Notes: generated by a model not told the origin, from the sequence alone. Positions 1 to 9,321 are shown, counted from the first letter of the stretch. The stretch is 64,000 bases of DNA from Gigantopelta aegis (GCF_016097555.1 NC_054703.1:7820461-7884460), one strand, 5' to 3'. Made by a program: numbers and translations.

Positions 1-180
1 AAACGACCTACTTGCCCACCTGCGGTGTATAACTGTGTACGTCAAATCTGTATGTGTAAATCGCTGGCACAAACTGCTGTATATTATGTAATCAGTTTTG
101 TGTGTGATGTTTATATATGGTCTATGGATTTCTGATCTGAAATAAACATCTATTATTATTATTATTATTACTAGTCATAC
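1..180. other. Possible 3' end of an unidentified retroelement
   Basis: No open frame is visible. An AATAAA signal at 141-146 is followed directly by (ATT)n at about 151-170, the arrangement of the 3' end of a transcribed retroelement with a trinucleotide tail. The rest of the element would lie left of the window. Low confidence. Confidence 0.3.
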
Positions 181-503
181 ACATTTTTCCAAATAACAAT
201 GCATTACAAACTATTCAAAATAACCCACAATTATCACCTCACAACTGGCTTTCATTTTCAACAGAATCTATTATGAACGCAGGAAAAAACACTTTTAGAA
301 GCATCACACCAAACTGACACCTTTAGACAGCACCGGTTCACATTTCTGCACATGTTAATTACTAAAGTTTCTTCAGAACAATACATGCACAATGGGATCT
401 GTAGCGATTCTTTTAACAGTTCATCCAACGATGTAACGGAAAATCGTACCCCACAGGCAGTTAAATGTCAAATTGCATATGTTACCGATGGTATATTAAA
501 ATA
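181..503. other. AT-rich spacer, nothing recognised
   Basis: No open frame, repeat unit or RNA structure could be supported here. It ends at the TA dinucleotide (502-503) that flanks the Tigger element. Confidence 0.4.
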
Positions 504-527
504 CAGTAAAGTACGCTTATAACGAAC
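504..527. repeat. Left terminal inverted repeat of the Tigger element
   Basis: Starts CAGTAAAGTACGCTTATAAC immediately after TA. It pairs with 3854-3877 with three mismatches in 24 bases. Confidence 0.88.
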
Positions 528-1757
528 TGCAAGGGACCACCTTCATTGGTTCGTTATAACAGTAGTTCGTTGTACACATTTGCAGAAGTTGGTAATTTTT
601 ATTCCGAAAGTCGGCCATTTTGAATTTTGTACTCCATATAATAGTAAAAAAAATAAAAAATGCCTTGGTGATTATAAGACATTTATAAAAAATATATCAT
701 TTATTACAATCAATAAATACAACAAAACATTACTGAAAGATCACATCAAAAGAGTTTAGTGAATTACATGTGTGACCTTCCCGATCCACAATAACCACTA
801 ACTGGATTAAAAACTTTAACAGACCGCAGAAGTCACGTGTACCAAGATTGATAAATCCGAATTATCCAATCATGGTACTAAACAATTGCCATGTGTACAA
901 GTTATCACATGCAATTAAATACAATTATTAGATATAGACTGTGTGATATTTAATATCACATTATTCAATGCAATAAACTAATTGCCCGATTAATAAATTG
1001 ACTAAATAGCTAAAACATTGAGCACACACTTTCTTGACAAAATTACATAACAAGTAGCAAGTGTTTAAATGTTTTTATATAAAAAATATATGTTTAAATA
1101 AATAAAGTTTTCCCACAGAATTCTGGCATTTAAGTTATTAATTAATAGTCACCAAACGAAAATCAGTCCATCACGAAAAGTTTCAATGCACGACTGCCAA
1201 GGGTGCTAAACAAGATGACCGGTCGCCGCTCCTTCATGCCTTGTTGACGTGGTAACTTCTGACGGTGCTGGACAGGAGATACTCTAACTTCGAGTTCTGA
1301 AGATTGTGCGTTGATTCCCAGTTTATATAGGCATCTGAAGACGTGTGCAACAGAATGCACTCCACAAGAACATCGTGCAGAACTCATAACTTACGATGTA
1401 AATTAATTCGCAGACCAATCAAATCATTCCAAAAACGAAAAGCCACCAGACAGGTGCTCCACGGATCACGGTCTGGCTATACAAACAGACAAAAACAAAA
1501 TGTCAGCCACCTTGCCGAACACATGTCTGCTCTCCAGGTAAGTCATTATTTTATTATTTCAGCACGCCGTCGTTGTTTAAACACATGATAGGACATAATG
1601 AGATATGTCCGCCACAGTTATATTTTATTCTCTCCAGCCAGCGAAACACATAGTCTTCCATATTTTTACTTGAATTTTCACCCGACGATAAAAACGTCCA
1701 TATTACATAACCCAAAGCCAGATTTAACTTAAAACCAGATTATCATAACACATGTAC

Positions 1758-3323
1758 CTAATCACGTTTCGTCACGTAATCACTAATCGTGGTTTGTTTA
1801 CTTAGCGTTGGACGCATAACTTCTAATGCCGAGTCAATGTCCGCAATGCTGTCAAATACTGGCAATCGAATATCTCCTTTGCTCTGAAAAAACAGTCTGA
1901 CTGTCTCGAGTGCCTTGTGCGTTTCAACTGCTGTGGGCATTGGCTGTTCGGGTGGCTCCTGTGTATCGTCCTCTGGTTCAGAATCACTGTGGCCGTCTCG
2001 TTTTCCGATAATCTCTGAAACGATGTCGTCATCTGTCAGCTGTTCGGTGATTACAAATCGCTCGTCTGCAGTGAGATAATCTTCCAGAGTGACACCATCT
2101 GGCACTGGCATGGCTCTCACGAGTTCATTCCACACTGTCTGTAGATTTGCTAACGGGGTGCTGTCGTCTTCGTCGTCAGAACTCTCAGAACACGCAGCAC
2201 TTTTGAACCCACCCTTTGCAAAACAGTTCACGATACACGATGAGGTCACGTGACGCCAAGCACGATGGGCTGTGTTGATTGCCGTCAAGATGGAAACTGA
2301 GTGCTCCTGTTGACTGTCGAATGCCTTGATGATGTCACTCATCATCTCTCGTCGATAGTTCACTTTTACGTTTGCGATTATTCCCTGGTCCATCGGCTGG
2401 ATTTTCGAGGTAGTGTTCGGGGGCAAAAAAGCCAGTGTTATACTGGTTAATCCGGAAACTTTCGGATGCGCTGGACAGTTGTCGACTAGTAAAAGGATTT
2501 TTCTTTTTTGCCTTTTCATGCTCTTGTCTAGATCTTTCACCCATTCTGTAAACAATGCTCCCGTCATCCACGCTTTCTTGTTTGATCTGTAGTCCACTGG
2601 TAAACTTCGCACATTCTTGAAGCACCTGGGTTTTGCCGATTTCCCTATCACCAATAACTTTAACTTTTCGGTACTGGTCATGTTGGCAGTGACAAGCAGT
2701 GTTATTCGATCTTTTGATTTCTTGCCGCCGTGACACTGTTCTCCTTTCAGTTGAAGCGTTCTTTGAGGAACAAGTTTGTAGAACAGTCCTGTTTCGTCTG
2801 CGTTGAAAATATCTTTTGGATGAAACACGGCAAGGTAATTTGGAAGTTGTGAAGTCAGCAAGTTATCAACAACCAAATGGTCTACTGCGGCACTTTCACC
2901 ATGCATAGCTTTGGAAATAATTCCCCGTCTTTGTTTAAAACGTTCTACCCATGCATTGTTTGCCTTAAAATTCACATGGCCAAGTTTGGCTGCCAGTTCG
3001 TCCGCTTTTTGCATAAGTAGTGGTCCACTCAAGGCGATGTTTTTATTGCGTGCTGACTTGAACCACAAAAAGAGAGCATCATCGACATCTTGAAATTCGA
3101 ACGAGCGAATTCGTTTTCTAGCTGTGTTGAATTCTGAAGATTGACATTTTGATAAAATCGTTTCCCTCTGTTTCAAGATGGTACTGAGAGTGGATTTGGG
3201 AATCCCGAACTCAGCTGCTATGTCTTTCTTTGATTTTTGTCCGAGATCAACAGCTGCAACGATTTGAAATTTCACATCTAGATCGAGCGCTTTTTTTTTG
3301 CGTGATGTTTTCGTGTCCGTCAT
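1758..3323 (-). CDS. Tigger/pogo-family transposase with C-terminal PIP-box-like motif
   Basis: The 521-residue protein is a DNA cut-and-paste transposase acting on the TIRs of its own element. An N-terminal psq/CENP-B-like helix-turn-helix (about 10-55, with the IPKSTLSTIL helix) is followed by a CENP-B DNA-binding HTH (about 70-140) and a DDE_1 catalytic domain. The acidic triad is visible as D176 (NADETGLF), D281 (LLVDNCPAH) and D312 (QPMDQG), spacing as in pogo/Tigger enzymes. An acidic linker and a C-terminal Q510-x-x-I-x-x-Y-V end follow, close to the PCNA-binding PIP box known in Drosophila pogo transposase. An upstream in-frame ATG at 3380 would add 19 hydrophobic residues; 3323 is preferred because the conserved HTH begins just after it. 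No stop or frameshift is present, so the gene may still be functional. Confidence 0.92.
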   Translation of the reverse strand: MTDTKTSRKKKALDLDVKFQIVAAVDLGQKSKKDIAAEFGIPKSTLSTILKQRETILSKCQSSEFNTARKRIRSFEFQDVDDALFLWFKSARNKNIALSGPLLMQKADELAAKLGHVNFKANNAWVERFKQRRGIISKAMHGESAAVDHLVVDNLLTSQLPNYLAVFHPKDIFNADETGLFYKLVPQRTLQLKGEQCHGGKKSKDRITLLVTANMTSTEKLKLLVIGKSAKPRCFKNVRSLPVDYRSNKKAWMTGALFTEWVKDLDKSMKRQKRKILLLVDNCPAHPKVSGLTSITLAFLPPNTTSKIQPMDQGIIANVKVNYRREMMSDIIKAFDSQQEHSVSILTAINTAHRAWRHVTSSCIVNCFAKGGFKSAACSESSDDEDDSTPLANLQTVWNELVRAMPVPDGVTLEDYLTADERFVITEQLTDDDIVSEIIGKRDGHSDSEPEDDTQEPPEQPMPTAVETHKALETVRLFFQSKGDIRLPVFDSIADIDSALEVMRPTLSKQTTISDYVTKRD

Positions 3324-3853
3324 GATTGCATACTGAACGAAAAACTGACACGGATTTATAACAAACAAAGAGAATCCCATTAATTACCGCTGATTAATAT
3401 CATTGTATATATATATTGAGTTGAACGTGTCAGACTGTTTTTGGAGTATGGTTGATCTCACGGCTCAGCTGTCCGTTAACACTGATTGGTTTGATACGTA
3501 ACGGTTCCGGTATAATTAGTGACTTAATCCCTTAATTGATACCTGTTCCCAAGTCCAGACAAACAAAAGTTATTTAGGCTGTTGTTTTAGTGCGGTCGTG
3601 CGGTCGATCCCACGGCTTTGCAGCGTTTTACACTGATTGGTTTGATACGTAATGCTTCCGGTATTCACGGTTCGTTATGTAAACACTTATTTACACTGGA
3701 ATTAACTATTTGGGACCACAAAATTGGTTCGTTTTAACAGTTAATTCGCTATACATAGTTCGTTCTATACATTAAAATGTATTACTAATATATAGGGGAG
3801 AAAATCGGGACTTTACAATCAGTTCGTTCTAACCGGTAGTTTGTTATAAGCGT

Positions 3854-3877
3854 GTTCGTTCTAAACGTACTTTACTA
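3854..3877. repeat. Right terminal inverted repeat of the Tigger element
   Basis: Reads as the reverse complement of 504-527 apart from three substitutions, one of them at the terminal base, and is followed by TA. Confidence 0.88.
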
Positions 3878-4096
3878 TACATTAAAGTCTCAAAATCAAG
3901 CAATAAATATGACATCGTTGATAAACATGAGCGTAACGCACCAACAGTTGTTATAGGTAACCCTATAATGTGCAACCCTTGTTCCTATTAATCAATGCAC
4001 AAAGTAATTGGTGATATTCAAGACTGTGTGCAAACAGTTAGATAGGAAATGGTTAATAATTGGTTGCGGCGGTTTGCCATATAACCTTGCTTCTAG

Positions 4097-4859
4097 GGTC
4101 ATCCAAAACAGTTTGTGTGTTCACACTGTAATGAAATTCTTGACAGTGAACTTAATATAGAATCACTATCTGAACTTGGCCACTACCGAAAATTCAACAA
4201 TGTTTTGATTGTATCTGGACCAAGACATGTTCAAATTAATATGGCTAAAGCCACATTTAAACTTATGGTAGGTCATTCTCAAGGATTTGGCCTTAATGCT
4301 CGGATTTAGATCGCCCAATGCATTAACAACATGTGAAAAGACAACGGATCATCACAAATCTATGCAAATCATCGAAATTCCTTTGTTTGGAACCCTTGAA
4401 AAATTCTCATTCTATACATTCGAGGATGTGCATCTACACAGACAACTCCAGATGTTAATGGCTTCCACTCCTGGTTGACAAAAGTCACCAATCCAAATAT
4501 CAAGTATTTGGTGGATACTTTGCTGACATATGTCTTGTGTTTGTATCTGTTTCGCGCAGGGCTGAGAAGAGGTCACAGGCAACTGGTCACTGAATATAAA
4601 GCCAGATTTTCTGATATTTTTTTCAGCCTCAACATGACACAATACCAGGAAATAATGTTTAGAGAAATTCACATGTATTCCCAGTGTCCAGCTCCTGTCA
4701 CGGAATTCTTAAACAACACAGAGTTTCACGTGCACCGGCAGTGACAGCAAAGGTGAAGGCGGGCATTTCATATTGGAAGCCAAAAACAAACAAATGTGGA
4801 TGCCTCCAGGACTGCCAACACAGGAACGATGGGAGAGAATTTGTCGCAATTTGGAACAG
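4097..4859 (+). pseudogene. Degraded exon of an uncharacterised transposon-like (DUF6589-type) invertebrate protein
   Basis: A coding-like stretch starts after a good acceptor (TTCTAG, 4091-4096) and ends before a donor (CAG|GTATGT at 4859/4860). Three frames must be joined: the first carries CSHCNEILDSE and a 'SGPRHVQINMAKATF' block; the second 'LMLGFRSPNALTTCEK' with DHHKSMQI; the third DVNGFHSWLTKVTNPNIKYL, then a long open run to about 4735; a last shift gives SKGEGGHFILEAKNK and MWMPPGLPTQERWERICRNL. These blocks match, from memory, a large uncharacterised family abundant in molluscs and cnidarians related to DUF6589 proteins. Frameshifts near 4275, 4425 and 4735 argue for a dead copy. 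Family assignment is recall, not a search. Confidence 0.55.
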
Positions 4860-5066
4860 GTATGTTAATTTTTGTATACACAACACATGGCATATTGTTC
4901 TCTACATGAGTTTGAATATTCATTTCCGGTGCTACTAAAGACTGGTCTCAACACACTGTTATGTTATAGTAATGACTGCATTGTAAATATATCATAATGT
5001 TTATATATATATATATAATGTAAAAAAAAAACCAACACATATATTTTTATTATTCATTTTATTATT

Positions 5067-5330
5067 TTAGGTGGGGTTTTCTAAATGGTTCGGACAATAA
5101 AATGTGATATTTTTCATGTGTGTTTTGAATTGAAATCCGGCGCAAGAAGCATGAATCCAGTAATCACATTCATTGTCATCTTCAAATTCATGTCTCCAAA
5201 ATTGCTTTTGGTTCCACACAATCGACATGCATCGGCATCACATTCCAAACTGCTACTATTTGATTCTGTGTGTGGACTGGGAACGGAACGTAGTAACATC
5301 TTCTGCTTGTATCACTGCATTCTCTGCATT
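5067..5330 (-). pseudogene. C-terminal exon fragment with PHD-finger-like cysteines
   Basis: Read on the minus strand, an acceptor-like TTTCAG precedes 5330 and a stop lies at 5067-5069. The frame encodes CRLCGTKSNF, then after one frameshift (about 5180) continues NECDYWIHASCAGF and FYCPNHLENPT before the stop. The C-x2-C, W-x-H-x2-C and final C-P-x-H pattern resembles the later half of a PHD zinc finger. The need for a frameshift suggests decay. It could be the end of the same transposon-like family as the plus-strand fragment at 4097, but the strands are opposite. Confidence 0.35.
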
Positions 5331-5681
5331 CTGAAATTATGTTTAATGATTCATAACAATTATAAATTATGTTTCATTATTTATATATAATAATGTAAAA
5401 CACAAAAGATTATAATTATTAAAATTATTATTATAAAATGTTTTAAAAGACTGCATTACTTGCTTAAATGGAGTTGTCTTTCTTATATAGTTACTGAACA
5501 AAGTCACAACAGACTGACTTAAATATATATTAACTTGACATGCTGTAAGGTATATTATTTGTAACGTTATTGGTATAAATAATTTTATAATATTTTAAAA
5601 CAACATACGAACTTGTAAGGTTCCGTATTTACATGGCACAATATCCTTGTCTCCATAAGTGAAAGTTGTTCCAGAACTTTA
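5331..5681. other. AT-rich spacer, nothing recognised
   Basis: Very AT-rich with short ATTATT runs. No open frame or repeat family was recognised. Confidence 0.4.
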
Positions 5682-5750
5682 CCTGCGCGTGCTGTAACCT
5701 CACCGTGGTGCAGGGGTGTAACATTCTCTTTCAGAATGGCCATACAGCAC
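5682..5750 (+). ncRNA. HDV-like self-cleaving ribozyme (slightly 5'-truncated)
   Basis: P1 CCTGC/GCAGG, P2 GTGCTGTA with ATACAGCAC, P3 ACC/GGT, P4 CATTCTC-type hairpin with one mismatch (tTCtttCaGAATG). J4/2 reads GGCCA, one A shorter than in the other copies. The two leading C residues of P1 are absent. Confidence 0.6.
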
Positions 5751-5949
5751 AAATTGAAATTTTGAGTAAAAGTCAGTATCTATTGCTGATATTTGTATTT
5801 TTGCACAGTTCTTTACACTGTGTTTTTACTTAAATCTTGAATTTTTATATTAATGTTGATCATTACTTTATTTGTTTGCATTACCATAGTTTGACACCCA
5901 ATAGCCGATGTATTTTTCGTGTTGGGGTGTCGTTAAAACATTCATTCAT
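5682..5949 (+). mobile_element. Short non-autonomous LINE derivative (ribozyme head plus LINE 3' tail), copy A
   Basis: The first ~69 bases are the 5' head of the window's RNase H-bearing LINE. A ~28-base inverted piece of the end of LINE ORF2 follows, then the LINE 3' UTR from the GTGATATTTG block to the GACACCC/GGGTGTC stem and a short ATTC tail. No coding capacity remains. The 5' end lacks the first two C residues of the head. No convincing target duplication was found. Confidence 0.75.
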
Positions 5950-6040
5950 GCGTATAGTTAAAACATTGATGACGAATTAAGTCATACACAAAATTAAATA
6001 ATAATGTTTATATATTTAATGTGTTAATATAGGTTTATAA
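5950..6040. other. Spacer ending in the TAA target duplication
   Basis: A short AT-rich spacer. TAA at 6038-6040 is repeated at 7506-7508 on the far side of the next element. Confidence 0.4.
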
Positions 6041-6092
6041 GGGGCCATTCACAATTATCAACATTATCATAAGTGTACAAAGAGTACACTTT
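6041..6092. repeat. Left TIR with internal hairpin
   Basis: Contains AAGTGTAC-n5-GTACACTT. The opposite TIR has the same hairpin with C/G in place of T/A. Confidence 0.8.
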
Positions 6093-6199
6093 TTCATGAC
6101 CCTCCCCCCCTCCATAAGTGTACAAAATAAAAAGTTGATTTTTTTTGTCCATCTTTTATTGGCAGTTATATTAGAATGTCACTAGCCACTGGAGTGGGC

Positions 6200-7237
6200 C
6201 TATCGTAATCTAGAAGCCATGTTCAAGTGATTTTCTTGGGTCTTCCTTTCTTTTGCTTGTGATTGTCCTGGTTTTGATGTTTCAGGAGGCTGGTATCTTG
6301 TGGGATACTTCTCATTACAAATCGGGCACTTGTGGATCTTTTCATGAGCTTCGGTTGCCTTCTCTGTCCTGTCTATCATGTTCAATGCCCGAACTCCGCC
6401 ATGAATTATTTTGATGTGTCTGTCTTCATCAGCCTTGCTGGTAAAAACATACCTGAAAGTACAATGCCATAATTATATTTATTTTATTAAACATATGAAG
6501 AATAGTGTTTCAGTTATATATGATATTCTTCTATTTATTATTTTATTATTTTATGTTTGATGAATTAAAATCATTGTTACCCATTTTTCAATAAATAACT
6601 GCTGCGTCCAGTTACTTCTTAAGTTGTGGTTGTGACAGACAGCTACATGTACATGTAGGTGTAAAAGTGTACAAAATATACCCCAGAGACAGGATAGTAC
6701 ATACCATGGCCTGTAAAATAAAAATGATTATGCCACTTTAAAATATTTAAACATTGTATAGAATGTCTTTTGAGAGAATATATAGCATTTGAGTTTCATT
6801 TAAATAAATTAATTCCCCATTTACGTTTGACTTTTGGAAATTTTTGTGTACCACGCTTTTCGATTGTACACGCAATAATATCAGACCAGCTATTAAATAA
6901 CGATAGCCATTAATATTAGGCCAATATTTACCTTTGGTTGAACTGCGAAGAATGACTTTATAGTTCTCTTCTTGTTTCGAACTTGCTCCATTTTAATGAT
7001 GGCGTTTTTTAGTGTAATGTCGACTTCGCCTCCGCCATGTTCACGATCACGCCACGCTTTCTGTCCTTTTGTCACGGCATCGGCACGTTTCAGGTTGTCA
7101 TTGAGGAACACAAAGGCATTGATAAACTGCATGTATTCATTGTTAGGAGTTTTATGAATAGCATCCCCTCTATTCAAAAGAAACTTTAACAAAGCTTTCA
7201 TGTTTTCCCCAGGGCGATGGTAAACATTGTCCGCCAT
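6200..7237 (-). CDS. Uncharacterised transposon-borne protein, exons 7237-6932 and 6452-6200
   Basis: Exon 1 (102 codons) begins with ATG at 7237 and ends at a donor, AAAG|GTAAAT (6932). It is rich in charged residues (AWRDREHGGGEVDITLKNAI) and ends KSFFAVQPK. A second open segment starts after an acceptor (TTTCAG, exon from 6452), reads YVFTSKADEDRHIKIIHGG, carries an H-K-C-P-I-C-N-E-K-Y zinc-finger-like stretch, and stops at 6200. Direct splicing of the two puts exon 2 out of phase and hits a stop, so an intervening exon or a different junction is needed. No known transposase domain is recognised. It lies wholly inside the TIR element. Function unknown. Confidence 0.5.
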
Positions 7238-7453
7238 TCTACTTCTTTTTTGTTATGTAGTTTACCGCATTTTTTTTCGAGAGACCCGCTGTGAGGCGTA
7301 GTTATCTGTGAGGTATCGGTGTTTAAAATGGGTGCTGAATAGGTGCTGTTTATAATAACGACGATTTGGGGGGAAATAGATTTCTCGGAAAGTTATAAAT
7401 CGACATTTATTTGTATTTCTAAAAAGCGTACAGCGGCTGTTGACCCCCTCCCC

Positions 7454-7505
7454 CCAGCGTACGGTTTGTACGCTTATGTTAATGTTGACAATTGTGAATG
7501 ACCCC
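7454..7505. repeat. Right TIR with internal hairpin
   Basis: Contains AGCGTAC-n5-GTACGCT. Reverse-complement match to 6041-6092, ending at GACCCC before TAA. Confidence 0.8.
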
Positions 7506-7587
7506 TAAGTTAAATCAATTTGTGCACAAAGGCACAATGGCAGGGGACTTTACTTGGTTTTAATTGTATGCATTAATAAATGTACTA

Positions 7588-7659
7588 CCCCTGCGTGTGC
7601 TGTAACCTCACCGTGGTGCAGGGGTGTAACATTCTCTTTGAGAATGGCCAATACAGCAC
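7588..7659 (+). ncRNA. HDV-like self-cleaving ribozyme
   Basis: Full 72-nt fold: P1 CCCCTGC/GCAGGGG, P2 GTGCTGTA/TACAGCAC, P3 ACC/GGT closing a 7-nt loop, P4 CATTCTC-TTT-GAGAATG, J4/2 GCCAA with a candidate catalytic C. The inserted element begins at the first base of P1. Confidence 0.8.
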
Positions 7660-8008
7660 AAAATTGAAGTTTTGAGTAAAATTCAGTATCCGTAAAATTC
7701 TGTGATATTTGTGTTTTTGCACAGTTCTTAGCACTGTTTTTGTTGAAGTCTTGAATTTTTGTATTGATGTTGATCATCACTTTATTTATTTGCATTGCCA
7801 TGGTTTGGCACCCGTTGGCCGGTGTATTTTTTGTGCTGGGGTGTCGTTGAGCGTTCATTCATTCATTCATTCATTCATTCGTTTATTTAACTGTTGAATT
7901 TTTATACTAATGTTGATCATCACATTGGGTTTGCATTTACCATAGTTTGACACCCAATAGCCGATGTATTTTTCGTGCTGGTGTGTTGTTAAACATTCAT
8001 TCATTCGA
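7588..8008 (+). mobile_element. Non-autonomous LINE derivative with two consecutive tails, copy B
   Basis: A 14-bp target duplication TAATAAATGTACTA lies at 7574-7587 and 8009-8022. Between them are the ribozyme head, the inverted ORF2-end piece, a LINE 3' tail ending in (ATTC)n at about 7880, then a second 3' tail module that starts at TTTATTTAACTG and ends at 8008. Because one duplication flanks both tails, they were inserted together or the second tail was added without its own duplication. Confidence 0.85.
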
Positions 8009-8022
8009 TAATAAATGTACTA

Positions 8023-8248
8023 GTTATGTGATGCTGTTTTTGATAGGATAATGTTAATATATATATCACCATCGATTTCGTTTGCAAATAAAAAACATTG
8101 TACACACTTGTATTAATAATATTTTTCAGTATAAAACATTAATGTTTTAAATTAAAGGTAACATAAATTTGAAAACGTATTTAATAATATTATATTTTTT
8201 AAAATTAAAGATGAAAATGTATAATTTTATTATAAATATATTTAATAA
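8023..8248. other. AT-rich spacer
   Basis: Contains a short (TA)n and poly-T/A runs. Nothing else was seen. Confidence 0.4.
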
Positions 8249-8260
8249 CACTGGAGCTGT

Positions 8261-8328
8261 GAAGTTTGACACCCAATAGCCGATGTATTTTTCGTGCTGG
8301 GGTGTCGTTAAACATTCATTCATTCATT
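8261..8328 (+). mobile_element. 68-bp tail-only LINE insertion
   Basis: Only the terminal stem-loop region (from TTTGACACCC) and the ATTC tail are present, flanked by a 12-bp duplication CACTGGAGCTGT at 8249-8260 and 8329-8340. Confidence 0.85.
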
Positions 8329-8340
8329 CACTGGAGCTGT

Positions 8341-8559
8341 AGATATCGCGGATTCACTAATGAACGCGTACAAAGCTGAAGTTAAAAACGAAATAAAGGA
8401 TGTTTTAATATCGTTTTTCAAAGATGCGTCACAAGTGTACGACAACATCATGGATGTCTTTCAGTGTAGCACACCAGGCAAGCTAGACTTTGTACAATAC
8501 AATATGGTGTTGGTAAAGTGTAAAAAACCCCTCACAGATTTAAAAAGACTTGGTTTTCT
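8341..8559 (+). other. Possible coding fragment, unknown protein
   Basis: An open frame with non-repeat codon character runs through an ATG at 8360 (NAYKAEVKNEIKDVLISFF, then CSTPGKLDFVQYNMVLVK). If the 68-bp tail insertion is removed, the frame extends upstream into AATAACACTGGAGCT. A GT at about 8517 could be a donor. It runs into the 67-bp satellite. No family is recognised; it may be a host exon or a transposon remnant. Confidence 0.25.
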
Positions 8560-9321
8560 TTTTGTTTGTGTTTTGTGTCTTTTTGTGGCATCATGCTGAT
8601 AGGTGATTTCAATGCTTCCCTGGTGGTGTTGTTTGTGTTTTGTGTCTTTTCGTGGCATCATGCTGATAGGTGATTTCAATGGTTCACTGGTGGTGGTGTT
8701 TGTGTTTTATGTCTTTTCGTGGCATCATGCAGATAGGTGATTTCAATGGTTCACTGGTGGTGGTGTTTGTGTTTTATGTCTTTTCGTGGCCTCATGCTGA
8801 TAGGTGATTTCAATGGTTCACTGGTGGTGGTGTTTGTGTTTTATGTCTTTTCGTGGCCTCATGCTGATAGGTGATTTCAATGGTTCACTGGTGGTGGTGT
8901 TTGTGTTTTATGTCTTTTCGTGGCATCATGCAGATAGGTGATTTCAATGGTTCACTGGTGGTGGTGTTTGTGTTTTATGTCTTTTCGTGGCATCATGCTG
9001 ATAGGTGATTTCAATGGTTACCTGGTGGTGGTGTTCGTGTTTTATGTGTGGCGTTTGATATGTCTTTTCGTGGCATCATGCTGATAGGTGATTTCAATGG
9101 TTCCCTGGTGGTGGTGTTTGTGTTTTATGTCTTTTCGTGGCGTCATGCTGATAGGTGATTTCAATGGTTCCCTGTTGGTGTTGTTTGTGTTTTATGTCTT
9201 TTCGTGGCATCATGCTGATAGGTGATTTCAATGGTTCCCTGGTGGTGTTGTTTGTGTTTTATGTCTTTTAGTGGTATCATGCTGATAGGTGATTTCAATG
9301 CTTCCCTGGTGGTGTTGTTTG
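8546..9321 (+). repeat. 67-bp tandem repeat, about 11 copies
   Basis: The unit contains TTTGTGTTTTATGTCTTTTC, GGCATCATGCTGATAGGTGA and TTTCAATGGTTC. Copies differ by a few bases; one near 9040-9060 carries a short insertion. In one frame each unit reads G-I-M-L-I-G-D-F-N, like the core GDFN motif of an APE endonuclease. Confidence 0.9.

Larger units (their letters stand above)
504..3877 (-). mobile_element. Tigger-like (pogo/Tc1-mariner superfamily) DNA transposon, near complete
   Basis: The element is 3.37 kb, flanked on both sides by TA (502-503 and 3878-3879), the expected Tc1/mariner target duplication. The ends are inverted repeats beginning CAGTAAAGTACG on the left and the complement, with three mismatches in the first 24 bases, on the right. 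Extra copies of a TTCGTTATAAC-type motif lie just inside both ends (about 550-572, 3725-3780 and 3815-3865), which resemble subterminal transposase-binding repeats. It contains one intact transposase gene on the minus strand. About 1.25 kb between the stop codon and the left end, and about 0.5 kb at the 5' side, carry no recognisable gene. Confidence 0.9.
6041..7505 (-). mobile_element. 1.46-kb DNA transposon with long TIRs, TAA duplication and an internal two-exon ORF
   Basis: The left end (GGGGCCATTCACAATT) and the complement of the right end (GGGGTCATTCACAATTGTC) match over about 40 bases. TAA flanks both ends, the target type of PIF/Harbinger elements, although other superfamilies with 3-bp targets (for example Academ or Zator) are not excluded. 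Inside each TIR sits an 8-bp palindromic hairpin. The interior holds exon-like open frames on the minus strand and no recognisable DDE transposase, so it is probably non-autonomous or carries an accessory protein. Confidence 0.75.

Noticed and set aside
6690-6730. Mini-exon joining the two exons of the 1.46-kb element
   Set aside because: A 29-base segment would restore phase, but its sequence (CCATGGTATGTACTATCCTG) is the common SINE body, so the match is probably chance.
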